The translations under genes and the position numbers were made by a program. A DNA stretch of 42,822 bases from Sphaerotilus sulfidivorans (GTDB lineage Bacteria > Pseudomonadota > Gammaproteobacteria > Burkholderiales > Burkholderiaceae_C). Positions within the stretch are counted from its first letter, which is position 1. Every line of letters begins with the position of its first letter. Location: the NCBI RefSeq assembly GCF_013426975.1, contig NZ_JACCPY010000032.1:1-42822 (forward strand). Direction: 5' to 3'. Below, piece by piece: positions 34,049-42,737 of this stretch. A model generated the notes under the pieces. The model did not search any database and was not told the DNA's origin. It worked only from the letters and a program-made list of their open reading frames with translations.

Positions 34049-34978
34049 TCAGTTCTTGCCGGCGTACTTGCTCAGGTTTTCCGGCGTGACCAGCTCGAAG
34101 GGCACGTTGACGAAGCGGTCGACCGGCTGCTTCCTGATCAGCTTGAGCGCGGCATCGACCGAGCCCGCGCCCTGGCCGGCGGCGTTCTGGAACACCGTGA
34201 CCTTCAGCTCGCCCGCCTTCATCGAGGCCAGCGCGTCCGGGGTGGCATCGATGCCGCCGACGATGCTCTGCGGCGTCCACTTCTTCGAGGCCTTCAGCGC
34301 GTTGATCGCGCCCAGCGCCATCTCGTCGTTGTTGGCGATGATGGCGTCGAACTTCATGCCCGACGACAGCCAGTTGGTGGTGATGTCCTGGGCGGCGGTG
34401 CGGCTCCACTTGCCTTCGCGCTTGTCGGCGATCTTCAGGCCCGAGCACTCCTTGGTCTTGACGACATCCTCGATGTCCTGGGTACGGGTGCGCGCGGCCT
34501 CGTTGGAGAGCTCGCCCATCAGCACCAGCACCGTGCCCTTGCCGTTCAGCAGCTTGCAGATGTGCTGGGTCTGCAGCGTGCCCGAGACCTTCTCGTCGGA
34601 GGCGACGAAGGCCACGCCGGCGGGCAGCTTGGCGAAGTCGGCCGGCTTGCGGTTGACATAGACCAGCGGGATCTTGGCGTCGGTCACCATCTTGGTGATC
34701 TTCGGCGTCACGTCGGTGTCGACCGGGTTGACGATGATCGCGTCGAACTTCTGCGCGATCATGTTCTGGATCTGGCTGAGCTGCTTGCCCACGTCGTTGC
34801 CGGCGTCCTCGAGCTGCGCCGAGGCGCCCGCCTTCTTGGCGGAATCGTTGATGCCGTTGCGCAGGATGGTCAGGAAGGTGTCGTCGAAGGCCGCCATCGT
34901 CACGCCGATCTTCTGGGCGTGGGCCATCGGGGTGGCCAGCGTGCCTGCCACTGCAACGGCCATCAGCATCTTCTTCAT
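34049..34978 (-). CDS. Periplasmic inositol/sugar-binding protein (peripla_BP_4 type)
   Basis: From ATG 34978, preceded by GAGGAGACAG, the 309-residue protein has a Sec signal peptide (MKKMLMAVAVAGTLATPMAHA) and a ribose/inositol-binding fold: QKIGVTMAAFDDTFLTIL at the mature start, the DAIIVNPVDTDVTPKI hinge strand and the NNDEMALGAINAL segment near residue 230. The MAAFDDTFLT start is typical of inositol-type binding proteins rather than ribose. The frame is open to 35101 but that part has no coding features. It is the first gene of the importer and shares its promoter region with iolC. Confidence 0.92.
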   Translation of the reverse strand: MKKMLMAVAVAGTLATPMAHAQKIGVTMAAFDDTFLTILRNGINDSAKKAGASAQLEDAGNDVGKQLSQIQNMIAQKFDAIIVNPVDTDVTPKITKMVTDAKIPLVYVNRKPADFAKLPAGVAFVASDEKVSGTLQTQHICKLLNGKGTVLVLMGELSNEAARTRTQDIEDVVKTKECSGLKIADKREGKWSRTAAQDITTNWLSSGMKFDAIIANNDEMALGAINALKASKKWTPQSIVGGIDATPDALASMKAGELKVTVFQNAAGQGAGSVDAALKLIRKQPVDRFVNVPFELVTPENLSKYAGKN

Positions 34979-35108
34979 CTCTGTCTCCTCTTCGAAGTCG
35001 GCGCCCCGGGCGCCATCCGGTTGGGTGGGTGAGCCAGTGTCCGGTGGAGCGGGCGCGTTGGCCTGTCGGTCCGGCACGGTGGCAACTGTAGCTTCAGGCA
35101 CGCAAATT

Positions 35109-35137
35109 TTGGAAAAACATTTCTAAGTGAATACACT
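35109..35137 (+). promoter_or_regulatory. Candidate sigma-70 promoter of the iol operon
   Basis: TTGGAA (35109-35114) and TACACT (35132-35137) are separated by exactly 17 bp and each matches its consensus at 4 of 6 positions. Transcription would begin near 35144, giving a leader of about 145 nt before the iolC ATG. The -35 region lies inside the left GGAA-N6-TTCT box and the transcription start lies inside the right GGAA-N6-TTCC box, so a bound repressor would block this promoter. The region is locally AT-rich. Confidence 0.55.
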
Positions 35138-35153
35138 AAGGAATTGTTTTTCC
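35111..35153. promoter_or_regulatory. Paired IolR-like operators in the divergent inositol control region
   Basis: Two boxes fit the GGAA-N6-TTCC pattern reported for RpiR-family IolR: 35111-35124 (GGAA, six bases, TTCT) and 35140-35153 (GGAA, six bases, TTCC). Together they form a larger dyad whose outer arms GGAAAAACA (35111-35119) and TGTTTTTCC (35145-35153) are perfectly complementary. Between them lies a weaker dyad, CTaAGTG and CACTaAG (35123-35140). The site is between the binding-protein gene and iolC and would control both operons. No regulator gene is in the window, so the identity of the binding protein is inferred from the motif. Confidence 0.6.
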
Positions 35154-35191
35154 GTATCTCCTAGACTGGGCGCCAACTTCCGCACAAGCCT

Positions 35192-35231
35192 GCGCATCGG
35201 CGCATCAATCAGCGCATCAATCAGCGCATCA
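35192..35231. repeat. 12-bp tandem repeat in the iolC leader
   Basis: The unit GCGCATCAATCA occurs at 35200-35211 and 35212-35223, followed by a partial third copy GCGCATCA (35224-35231) and preceded by the related GCGCATCG (35192-35199). It lies in the untranslated leader of iolC, about 60 bp before the start codon. Its length could change by slippage. No function is apparent. Confidence 0.75.
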
Positions 35232-35289
35232 GCGTTTGCACTTGCCTTCACAGCCTCCGGGCTGCCTCCATCACGGGCCGGACATTTCC

Positions 35290-37245
35290 ATGAGCATCCT
35301 GAACTTTCCCGCCGGGCGCCGCATCGACCTGGCCTGCCTGGGTCGCGTCGCGGTCGACCTGTACGCGCAGCAATTCGGCAGCCGTCTCGAGGACGCTCGC
35401 AGCTTCCAGATGTACCTGGGCGGCTCCTCGGGCAATGTCGCGTTCGGCGTGGCGCGCCTGGGCCTGAAGACCGCGATGGTCTCGCGCGTCGGCAACGACC
35501 AGATGGGCAACTTCCTGCGCGAGACGCTCGAGCGCGAGGGCTGCGACACGTCGGCGCTGCAGACCGATCCCGAGCGCCTGACCGCGCTGGTGCTGCTGGG
35601 CCTGAAGGACCGCGACACCTTCCCGCTGCTGTTCGTGCGCGAGAACTGCGCCGACATGGCGGTGCGCGCCGACGAGATCCGCGAGGACTTCATCGCCGAA
35701 TGCCGCGCGCTGGCCCTGACCGGCACCCACCTCTCCACCCCGACCACCCGCGAGGCGGCGCTGACCGCGCTGGACTACGCCAAGAAGCACGGCACGGTGC
35801 GCATTCTCGACATCGACTACCGCCCGGTGCTGTGGGGCCTGACCTCGCGCGGTGCCGGCGAGAACCGCTATGTGCCGGACGCGCGCGTCACGCAGCAGCT
35901 CCAGCAGGTGCTGGGTGAGTTCGACCTGCTGGTCGGCACCGAGGAAGAGTTCCTGATCGCCGGCGGCGTGCCGGGAGACCTGATGGCCTGCCTGCGCGCG
36001 GTGCGTGCGGCATCCGGCGCGGTGCTGGTGGTCAAGCGCGGCGCGCTGGGCTGCTGCGTCATCGAGGGCGACGTCCCGGCCGAGATCGACCATGCGCCGA
36101 CCTTCCGCGGCGAGCGCGTCGAAGTGCTCAATGTGCTGGGCGCCGGCGATGCCTTCCTGTCGGGCCTGCTGGCGAGCCTGCTGCGCGGCCAGGACTGGCG
36201 GGAAGCCACCCGCACCGCCAATGCCTGCGGCGCCATCGTCGTCTCGCGCCATGCCTGCTCGGCGGCGATGCCCACGCCGGCGGAGCTGGCGCACTGGTTC
36301 TCCGGCAGCCGCAACCCGAAGGTCGATGCCGACCAGGATCTGGCGCATCTGCACCGGGTCACGCCGGCGCGCGCGGTCTGGGACGAGCTGTGCGTGATGG
36401 CCTTCGACCACCGCAGCCAGTTCTATGATCTGGCGCGCGAGGCCGGCGCCGACGAATCGCGGATCCCGGCGCTGAAGAAGTTGCTGGTCAAGGCGGCCGA
36501 GCAGGTGGAAGTCAGCCATCAGCTGCAGGGCCACACCGGTGTGCTGATCGACGGCGGCGATTACGGTCAGGACGCACTGGCCGCCGCCACCGGCCGCGGC
36601 TGGTGGGTGGGCCGTCCGGTCGAGCTGCCGGGCTCGCGCCCCTTGCGCTTCGACGGCACCCGCTCGGTCGGCTCGGCGCTGGTCCACTGGCCGACCGAGC
36701 AGGTCGTCAAGTGCCTGGTGCACTACCACCCGGACGACGCGGTCGACCTGCGCCTGGAGCAGGAGCAGCGCGTGCTCGAACTGTGGGAGGCCACCCGCGA
36801 AAGCGGCAACGAGCTGCTGCTGGAGATCATTCCCCCGAAGGCGATGACGGCCGCCGGCACCGAGGACGAGGCGGTGCTGCGCGCGGTCAAGCGCTTCTAC
36901 AACCTGGGTGTCCGGCCGGAATGGTGGAAGCTCGCGCCGATGAGCCCCGAGGGCTGGACCCGCTTGGCCGCGCTGGTGGCCGAGCGCGACCCGCACTGCC
37001 GCGGCGCCGTCATCCTGGGCCTGAACCAGCCGCTGCAGTACCTGGCCGACAGCTTCGCGCTGGCGACCAACCCGATCGTCAAGGGATTCATGGTCGGGCG
37101 CACGCTGTGGGTCGAGGCCTCGCTGAAGTGGTTCGCCGGCCAGATCGACGACGCGGCCTTCATTGACGAGGTGGCGCGCAACTTCGCCACGCTGGTCGAG
37201 GCCTGGAAGCGCCGCCACGACGGCCGCAGCGCAGCCGCCGCCTGA
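35290..37245 (+). CDS. iolC: 5-dehydro-2-deoxygluconokinase IolC fused to a DUF2090 (IolJ-like aldolase) domain
   Basis: From ATG 35290 the protein is 651 residues. The N-terminal PfkB kinase (about 1-340) has GGSSGNVAFGVARLG and the catalytic NVLGAGDAFLSGLL motif with the base aspartate; it phosphorylates 5-dehydro-2-deoxygluconate. The C-terminal half (about 355-640) is a DUF2090 domain starting CVMAFDHRSQFYDLA, whose fold is that of class I aldolases and which is proposed to cleave the resulting 6-phosphate to dihydroxyacetone phosphate and malonate semialdehyde. Such fusions are common in Proteobacteria that lack a separate iolJ. The frame is open from 35236, but the conserved kinase start fits 35290. 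Confidence 0.93.
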   Translation: MSILNFPAGRRIDLACLGRVAVDLYAQQFGSRLEDARSFQMYLGGSSGNVAFGVARLGLKTAMVSRVGNDQMGNFLRETLEREGCDTSALQTDPERLTALVLLGLKDRDTFPLLFVRENCADMAVRADEIREDFIAECRALALTGTHLSTPTTREAALTALDYAKKHGTVRILDIDYRPVLWGLTSRGAGENRYVPDARVTQQLQQVLGEFDLLVGTEEEFLIAGGVPGDLMACLRAVRAASGAVLVVKRGALGCCVIEGDVPAEIDHAPTFRGERVEVLNVLGAGDAFLSGLLASLLRGQDWREATRTANACGAIVVSRHACSAAMPTPAELAHWFSGSRNPKVDADQDLAHLHRVTPARAVWDELCVMAFDHRSQFYDLAREAGADESRIPALKKLLVKAAEQVEVSHQLQGHTGVLIDGGDYGQDALAAATGRGWWVGRPVELPGSRPLRFDGTRSVGSALVHWPTEQVVKCLVHYHPDDAVDLRLEQEQRVLELWEATRESGNELLLEIIPPKAMTAAGTEDEAVLRAVKRFYNLGVRPEWWKLAPMSPEGWTRLAALVAERDPHCRGAVILGLNQPLQYLADSFALATNPIVKGFMVGRTLWVEASLKWFAGQIDDAAFIDEVARNFATLVEAWKRRHDGRSAAAA

Positions 37246-37300
37246 GTCCTGCAACACGCCACCGTTGCCTGCTGATCCCCCGAATTTTCTACCGAGATCC

Positions 37301-39193
37301 ATGATGGACAGGAAGACCGTGAGACTGACCGTGGCCCAGGCGCTGGTGCGCTACCTGGCCGCGCTGAAGGCGGAAGTCACCCAGCCCGACGGCCGCACCG
37401 AGGTGCTGCCCTACTGCGGGGGCGTGTTCTCGATCTTCGGCCACGGCAACGTGGCCGGCCTGGGCGAGGCGCTGCAGGCCGAGAAGGCGGTGCTGCCGAC
37501 CTTCCGCGCCCACAACGAGCAGGGCATGGCCAACGCGGCCATCGCCTACGCCAAGACGAACTTCCGCCAGCGCATCATGGCGGTGACCTCCAGCATCGGT
37601 CCCGGCGCCACCAACATGGTGACGTCGGCCGCGCTGGCGCATGTGGCCCGCCTGCCGGTGCTGCTGCTGCCCGGCGACGTCTTCGTCAGCCGCCTGCCCG
37701 ACCCGGTGCTGCAGCAGGTCGAGAGCTTCGAGCAGGGCGACCTCAGCGCCAACGACTGCTTCCGCCCGGTCACCCGCTACTTCGACCGCATCACCACGCC
37801 CGAGCAGCTGCTGGTGGCGCTGCCGAGGGCCATCCAGGTGATGACCGACCCGGCCCAGTGCGGCCCGGTCTGCCTGGCGCTGCCGCAGGACGTGCAGACC
37901 TTCGCGCACGACTGGCCGGAAGACTTCTTCCAGCCCGAGGTGATCCGCTTCCGCCGCCCGCCGGCCGAAGCGCGCGAACTGGCCGCGGCCGCCGAGCTGC
38001 TGAAGTCGGCGAAGAAGCCGCTGATCGTCGCCGGCGGCGGCGTGCTCTACAGCCAGGCCTGGGCCGAGCTGGCCGCCTTCGCCGAGGCGCACGGCATCCC
38101 GGTGGCCGAGTCGCAGGCCGGCAAGGGCAGCCTGGGCTGGAACCATCCGCTCAACCTGGGCTCGATCGGCGTGACCGGCTCGCCGGCGGCCAACCGCCTG
38201 GCCGAGGACTGCGACGTGGTCTTCGCGGTCGGCACCCGGCTGCAGGATTTCACCACCGGCTCGCACGCGCTCTATGCCCACGCGAAGCTGCTGAGCCTGA
38301 ACGTGCAGCCCTTCGATGCCGGCAAGAAGCGCGGCCGCATGCTGGTGGCCGATGCCCGCGACGGTCTGGCCCAGCTCGGCGCCGCGCTGGGCGACTGGAA
38401 GGCCGACGCCGCCTGGACCGCGCAGGCCCGCGATCTGGCCGCCGGCTGGTTGGCCCGCGTGACCGAGCTGACGCTGGACACGCCCGCCGCCGGCACGCTG
38501 CCCTATGACGCCGAGGTGATCGGCGCGGTGCGCGAGTCCGCGGCCGACATCGGGCTGGACTCGGCCGCCAGCGACATCGTCGTCTGCGCCGCCGGCACCC
38601 TGCCCGCCGAGCTGCACAAGCTCTGGCGCTCGGGCGTGCCCGGCAACTACCACATGGACTATGCCTATTCGTGCATGGGCTACGAGGTGGCGGGCGGCCT
38701 GGGCGCCAAGATGGCCCGCCCCGAGCGCGAGGTGATCGTCATGGTGGGCGACGGCTCCTACATGATGCTCAACAACGAGCTGGCCACCTCGGTCATGCTG
38801 GGCCGCAAGATCATCGTCGTGCTGCTGGACAACCGCGGCTACGGCTGCATCGAGCGGCTGCAGCTCAAGTCCGGGGGAGCCAGCTTCAACAACATGCTCG
38901 ACGACTGCATTCCCGAGGGCGGCGTGCCCTCGGCGATCGACTTCGCGATGAACGGGCGCTCGCTCGGCGCCGAAGCGGTCCATGTCAAGGACGTGGCCGA
39001 GCTGCGCCGCGAGATGGCCCGCGCGCGCCGCGCCACCCGCAGCCAGGTGCTGGTGATCGACACCACGCACCACCGCACCACCGGTGACGGCGGCGCCTGG
39101 TGGGAGGTCGCCATCCCGCAGGTCTCGCAGCGCCCCGAGGTCGAGGCCGCGCACGCCCGCTACCTCGACGCCAAGAAGAAGCAGTTCAACTGA
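37301..39193 (+). CDS. iolD: 3D-(3,5/4)-trihydroxycyclohexane-1,2-dione acylhydrolase IolD
   Basis: IolD is a thiamine-diphosphate enzyme that opens the diketo-inositol ring to 5-deoxy-glucuronate. From ATG 37301 (or 37304) it is 630 residues, normal for the family. The pyrimidine-domain glutamate region reads FRAHNEQGMANAAIAYAK, and the cofactor-binding motif GDGSYMMLNNELATSVMLG ends in the LLDNRGYGCIERLQ segment. It lies 55 bp after iolC in the same direction. The longer open frame upstream overlaps iolC and is not coding. Confidence 0.95.
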   Translation: MMDRKTVRLTVAQALVRYLAALKAEVTQPDGRTEVLPYCGGVFSIFGHGNVAGLGEALQAEKAVLPTFRAHNEQGMANAAIAYAKTNFRQRIMAVTSSIGPGATNMVTSAALAHVARLPVLLLPGDVFVSRLPDPVLQQVESFEQGDLSANDCFRPVTRYFDRITTPEQLLVALPRAIQVMTDPAQCGPVCLALPQDVQTFAHDWPEDFFQPEVIRFRRPPAEARELAAAAELLKSAKKPLIVAGGGVLYSQAWAELAAFAEAHGIPVAESQAGKGSLGWNHPLNLGSIGVTGSPAANRLAEDCDVVFAVGTRLQDFTTGSHALYAHAKLLSLNVQPFDAGKKRGRMLVADARDGLAQLGAALGDWKADAAWTAQARDLAAGWLARVTELTLDTPAAGTLPYDAEVIGAVRESAADIGLDSAASDIVVCAAGTLPAELHKLWRSGVPGNYHMDYAYSCMGYEVAGGLGAKMARPEREVIVMVGDGSYMMLNNELATSVMLGRKIIVVLLDNRGYGCIERLQLKSGGASFNNMLDDCIPEGGVPSAIDFAMNGRSLGAEAVHVKDVAELRREMARARRATRSQVLVIDTTHHRTTGDGGAWWEVAIPQVSQRPEVEAAHARYLDAKKKQFN

Positions 39194-39246
39194 GCTGCCG
39201 GCCCGAACCCCTGAACATTTCCCTCTTCTTTCTCAGGAACCCCACC

Positions 39247-40185
39247 ATGACCTGGAACGTCCGCATCGGCATCAATCCCCTGTCCTGGATGAACGACGAC
39301 CTGCCCTCGCTGGGCGGCGAGACCCCGCTGGAGACGGCGCTCTCCGAAGGCCGCGAGATCGGCTACGCCGGCTTCGAGCTGGGCAACAAGTTCCCGAAGG
39401 ACGGTCCCGGCCTGAAGGCCAAGCTCGACGAGTTCGGCCTGGTCTGCGTCTCGGGCTGGTATTCCGGCTTCCTGGCCGAAGTGCCCGTCGGCCAGACCGA
39501 CGCCCAGGCGGTCGCCGCCGAGATCGAGCGCGCCCAGGCCCACCTGCGCAAGCTGCAGTACAACGGCGTCAAGGTGGTCGTGTACGGCGAGTGTGCCGGC
39601 ACCATCCAGGGCCAGATCGACACCCCGGTGGCCAAGCGTCCGAAGTTCAAGGACGACGCGGCCTGGGCCGCCTACGCCGAGCGCCTGAACGCCTTCGGCC
39701 AGCACCTGATCGAGACCTACGGCATCAAGCTGGCCTACCACCACCACATGGGTGCCTATGTCGAGAGCCCGGCCGACGTCGACAAGCTGATGGCCCTGAC
39801 CGATCCGGCCAAGGTCTTCCTGCTGTTCGACACCGGCCACGCCTACTTCGGCGGCGCCGCCGACCCGGTCGCGGTGCTGAAGAAGCATGTCGGCCGCGTG
39901 GTGCATGTGCACTGCAAGGACGTGCGCGCCCAGGTCATTGCCCGGGCCCGCAACGACGGCTGGAGCTTCCTGCACGGCGTCATCAACGGTACCTTCACCG
40001 TGCCCGGCGACGGCGTGATCGACTACGACGCGGTGCTCTCGACGCTGCACGACGCCGGCTATGAGGGCTGGCTGGTGGTCGAGGCCGAACAGGATCCGGC
40101 CGTGGCCCCGAGCTACGAGTACGCCAAGAAGGGCTACGACACGCTGCGCGCCATCGTCGACCGCATCGACGCCAGCGCGGTCTGA
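39247..40185 (+). CDS. iolE: myo-Inosose-2 dehydratase IolE
   Basis: IolE dehydrates 2-keto-myo-inositol to the diketone that IolD then hydrolyses. From ATG 39247, with AGGA upstream, the protein is 312 residues with a TIM-barrel sugar-isomerase fold. Probable metal-binding residues occur in FDTGHAYFGG, VHVHCKDVR and VVEAEQDP; the early segment INPLSWMNDDLPSLGG is typical of the family. It lies 53 bp after iolD. Confidence 0.95.
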   Translation: MTWNVRIGINPLSWMNDDLPSLGGETPLETALSEGREIGYAGFELGNKFPKDGPGLKAKLDEFGLVCVSGWYSGFLAEVPVGQTDAQAVAAEIERAQAHLRKLQYNGVKVVVYGECAGTIQGQIDTPVAKRPKFKDDAAWAAYAERLNAFGQHLIETYGIKLAYHHHMGAYVESPADVDKLMALTDPAKVFLLFDTGHAYFGGAADPVAVLKKHVGRVVHVHCKDVRAQVIARARNDGWSFLHGVINGTFTVPGDGVIDYDAVLSTLHDAGYEGWLVVEAEQDPAVAPSYEYAKKGYDTLRAIVDRIDASAV

Positions 40186-40208
40186 CCGCTCAACCGCCAG
40201 GAGCCGAC

Positions 40209-41024
40209 ATGCCCCAGTCCCCCCTGCTGGTCAAGGCCGCCGCCGGCCGCCAGATCTGCGACATCACGCCCGAGAGCGCCGGCTGGAGGCACGTCGGCTT
40301 CCGGGCCCTGCGCCTGGAGGCCGGCGAGAGCGAATCGCTCGAGACCGGCACGCGCGAGCTCTGCCTGGTCGTGCTGACCGGCACGGTCGACGTGCAGGTC
40401 GGCGGCACGACGCACGCCGGCCTGGGCTCGCGCGAGAGCGTCTTCGAGGAGAAGTCGCCCGACGCGCTCTATGTGCCCGGCGGCGAGACGGTGGTCATCA
40501 CCGCGCGCGGCGCGGCGGAAGTGGCGCTGTGCACCGCCCCGTACGATGGCGGCAAGTCGGTGCGGCGCATCGACGGCAGCTCCATGCGCCGCAGCGTGCG
40601 CGGCCAGGGCAGCAACACCCGCTATGTCTGCGACGTGCTGATGGCCGACGACCCGACCGCCGATCACCTGCTGGTGACCGAGGTCATCACGCCGGGCGGC
40701 CACTCGAGCAGCTATCCGCCGCACAAGCATGACCGCGACATGCCGCCCGAGGAGACGCTGCTCGAGGAGACCTACTACCACCGGCTCAACCCGCCGCAGG
40801 GCTTCGCCTTCCAGCGGGTCTACACCGACGACCGCAGCCTCGACGAGGCCTGCGTGGTCGAGGACCACGACGTGGTGATGGTGCCGCGCGGCTACCACCC
40901 CTGCGTGGCACCGCACGGCTATGACCTGTACTACCTCAACGTGATGGCCGGTCCCGGCCGCGCCTGGCATTTCAGGAACGACCCGGCGCACGAGTGGATG
41001 CTGCAGACTCCGCCCAAGCCCTGA
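40209..41024 (+). CDS. iolB: 5-deoxy-glucuronate isomerase IolB
   Basis: IolB isomerises 5-deoxy-glucuronate to 5-dehydro-2-deoxygluconate, the substrate of IolC. The 271-residue protein is a bicupin; the second cupin shows GGHSSSYPPHKHD with the metal-binding histidines and glutamate (HKHD ... PPEETLLEETYYH) and a late H in PRGYHPCVAPHGYD. GGAG precedes the start. It is the last iol gene here. No iolG (inositol dehydrogenase) or iolA gene is in the window. Confidence 0.94.
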   Translation: MPQSPLLVKAAAGRQICDITPESAGWRHVGFRALRLEAGESESLETGTRELCLVVLTGTVDVQVGGTTHAGLGSRESVFEEKSPDALYVPGGETVVITARGAAEVALCTAPYDGGKSVRRIDGSSMRRSVRGQGSNTRYVCDVLMADDPTADHLLVTEVITPGGHSSSYPPHKHDRDMPPEETLLEETYYHRLNPPQGFAFQRVYTDDRSLDEACVVEDHDVVMVPRGYHPCVAPHGYDLYYLNVMAGPGRAWHFRNDPAHEWMLQTPPKP

Positions 41025-41028
41025 TCCG

Positions 41029-41045
41029 GGCGGCCTCAGGCCGCC
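41029..41045. terminator. Possible hairpin terminator between convergent genes
   Basis: GGCGGCC and GGCCGCC form a perfect 7-bp stem around the triplet TCA, located between the iolB stop and the receptor pseudogene, whose stop codon is the loop. Neither strand has a T-run after it, so an intrinsic terminator would be atypical; it may only be a pause site. Confidence 0.35.
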
Positions 41046-42420
41046 TGGGCCTGGAGCCTGAAGTCGCCGACCAGCTCGCCGAGCCGGTCGGCCTGTTCGG
41101 TCAGCGCGCTGACCGCGGCGGCGGTCTGTTCGGCCATCGCCGCGTTCTGCTGCGCCACCGAGTCGAGCTGCTGCAGCGCGCCGCGGGTCTGCTCCAGACC
41201 GCCCATCTGGCCGCTGGCCTGCTGCGAGATGGTGCTGATCAGGCCGAAGACCTGCTCGATCGAGCACATCAGCGCCTGCGTGCTGTCGCCGGCCAGGCGC
41301 ACCTGCTGCGAACCGGCGGCCACCTTGTCGAGCGAGTCGCCGATCAGCGACTTGATCTCGCGCGCGGCCTGGGTGCTGCGCTGTGCCAGGCTGCGCACCT
41401 CGCCGGCGACCACCGCGAAGCCGCGGCCCTGCTCGCCGGCCCGGGCGGCCTCCACCGCCGCATTCAGCGCCAGGATGTTGGTCTGGAAGGCGATGCCGTC
41501 GATGATGCCGATGATGTCGGAGATCTTGCGCGCGGCGGCCTCGACCTCGCCCATCGTCGACACCGCCTGCGAGACGGTGCGTCCGCCATGGGTGGCGACC
41601 TCGCTGGCCGAGCGCGCCAGCTCGTCGGCCTGGCGGGCCGATCCGCCCGTCTCGGTGACCGAGCCGCTCAGCGTGTCGAGCGTGCCCAGCGTCACCTGCA
41701 GCGTGGCGGCGGCCTGCTCGGCGCGCTGGCTCAGGTCCTGACTGCCGCTGGCGAGCTCGCCGCCGGCCAGGCTGATCGAGGCCGCGGCCTCGTGCACGCC
41801 GCTGACCATCCGGTTCATCTGCTGGCGCAGATTCTCGAGCGCCAGCAGCACCTCGCCGATCTCGTCGGCGCGGCCCGGCGGGATCGGCCGCGACAGGTCG
41901 TGCGAGGCCATCTGCGCCGCCGCGTCGACCGCCTGGCGCAGGCCGCGGCTGATGTCGCGCGTCAGCCAGGTGCCCAGTCCGGCCGCCACCAGCAGCGCAA
42001 GCACCGCACCGCCGAGCAGCACCTGGCCGGCCTGCGCGGCCACCGGTGCGGCTGCCTCTGCCACCTGGCGCTGCGTGGCATCGTCCCAGTCGCTGAGCGC
42101 ACGCAGTGCCTGCGTCCAGGCGACCAGCCTGGCCTCATTTTTTTCCTGGTCGGTGCTCATCGCCACCCGGATGCCGAAGGCCACAGCGGCTTCTCCCCGG
42201 CTGGCGTATTCCTGGCGGGCCTGCGAGATGATCTCGACTGCAGTGCGTTCGGCTGCTGCTGCCTGGTCGAGCAGCTTCCGGCCGGCCTCGTCCGTCACCA
42301 GCTCGCGGGCCTGGACAAAGCCGGCCGCGCAGGATTTCGCCTGCCCGTCCAGATCCTTGTAGAGCGCCTCGATCGACGAGGGATCTGCTGCAGCGAAGCT
42401 GCGCAGCGTCGCGCCATAAG
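41036..42420 (-). pseudogene. Membrane methyl-accepting chemotaxis protein, 5' end lost to an IS5-family insertion
   Basis: About 460 codons remain. They encode the membrane-proximal part of a periplasmic helical ligand domain, one membrane segment ([19 protein letters not shown]), a HAMP domain ([18 protein letters not shown]) and a complete signalling domain with tip [19 protein letters not shown] and [18 protein letters not shown]. The start codon, first membrane segment and start of the sensor domain are missing because the reading frame runs into the left end of an IS5-family element at about 42413-42425. The open frame continues to 42616 inside the IS, but the residues there are IS antisense. 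Without its first membrane segment the protein cannot be assembled normally. The function of the intact receptor is unknown. Confidence 0.88.
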
Positions 42421-42695
42421 AGCGGCTAACAAAACACAGTCGTCGCCATCGCTGTCTGAATCGTTGAAGGCCGATGAGAGACAAGGAAGTCAGCGCTGCC
42501 CTGTGGGAGAAGTTGGAAGGGTTGCTGCCTGAGGCACCGCGGCGCTCGGCCCAGGGAGGCCGGCCGCGGGTGGACGACAGGCGGGCCTTGAACGGCATCC
42601 TGTTCGTGCTGCGCACCGGGATTGGGTGGGAACACCTGCCGCAGGAGCTGGGCTACGGCAGCGGCATGACGTGCTGGCGGCGGCTGAGAGCCTGG
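42421..42695 (+). mobile_element. IS5-family insertion sequence fragment (left end only)
   Basis: The left end begins with AGCGGCTAACAAAACACAG close to 42421, with the transposase start 53 bp inside, as in IS5-family elements. Recognisable similarity stops after WRRLRAW near 42695; the rest of the transposase and the right inverted repeat are missing, and unrelated sequence follows. The exact left boundary and any target-site duplication cannot be fixed without the intact flank. Confidence 0.75.
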
Positions 42696-42737
42696 CCAGG
42701 GCAATTGCATGAAGCCCGATCCCCTACTTCGGGCTGA
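42474..42737 (+). pseudogene. IS5-family transposase, N-terminal fragment
   Basis: The first ~74 residues match the N-terminal domain of IS5-type transposases: [33 protein letters not shown] and [21 protein letters not shown]. The catalytic DDE residues lie further on in this family and are absent. The last 13 codons (from about 42696) are read from unrelated flanking DNA and end at a chance stop at 42737. The fragment cannot transpose by itself. Confidence 0.85.

Noticed and set aside
35200-35231. Short tandem repeats considered as a CRISPR array
   Set aside because: The 12-bp units are directly adjacent with no unique spacers, and no cas gene is present.
35127-35918. 263-codon plus-strand frame overlapping the start of iolC
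   Set aside because: It is out of frame with the PfkB kinase and its product after the first 30 residues is arginine/glycine-rich with no domain; the first part merely reads the 12-bp repeats.
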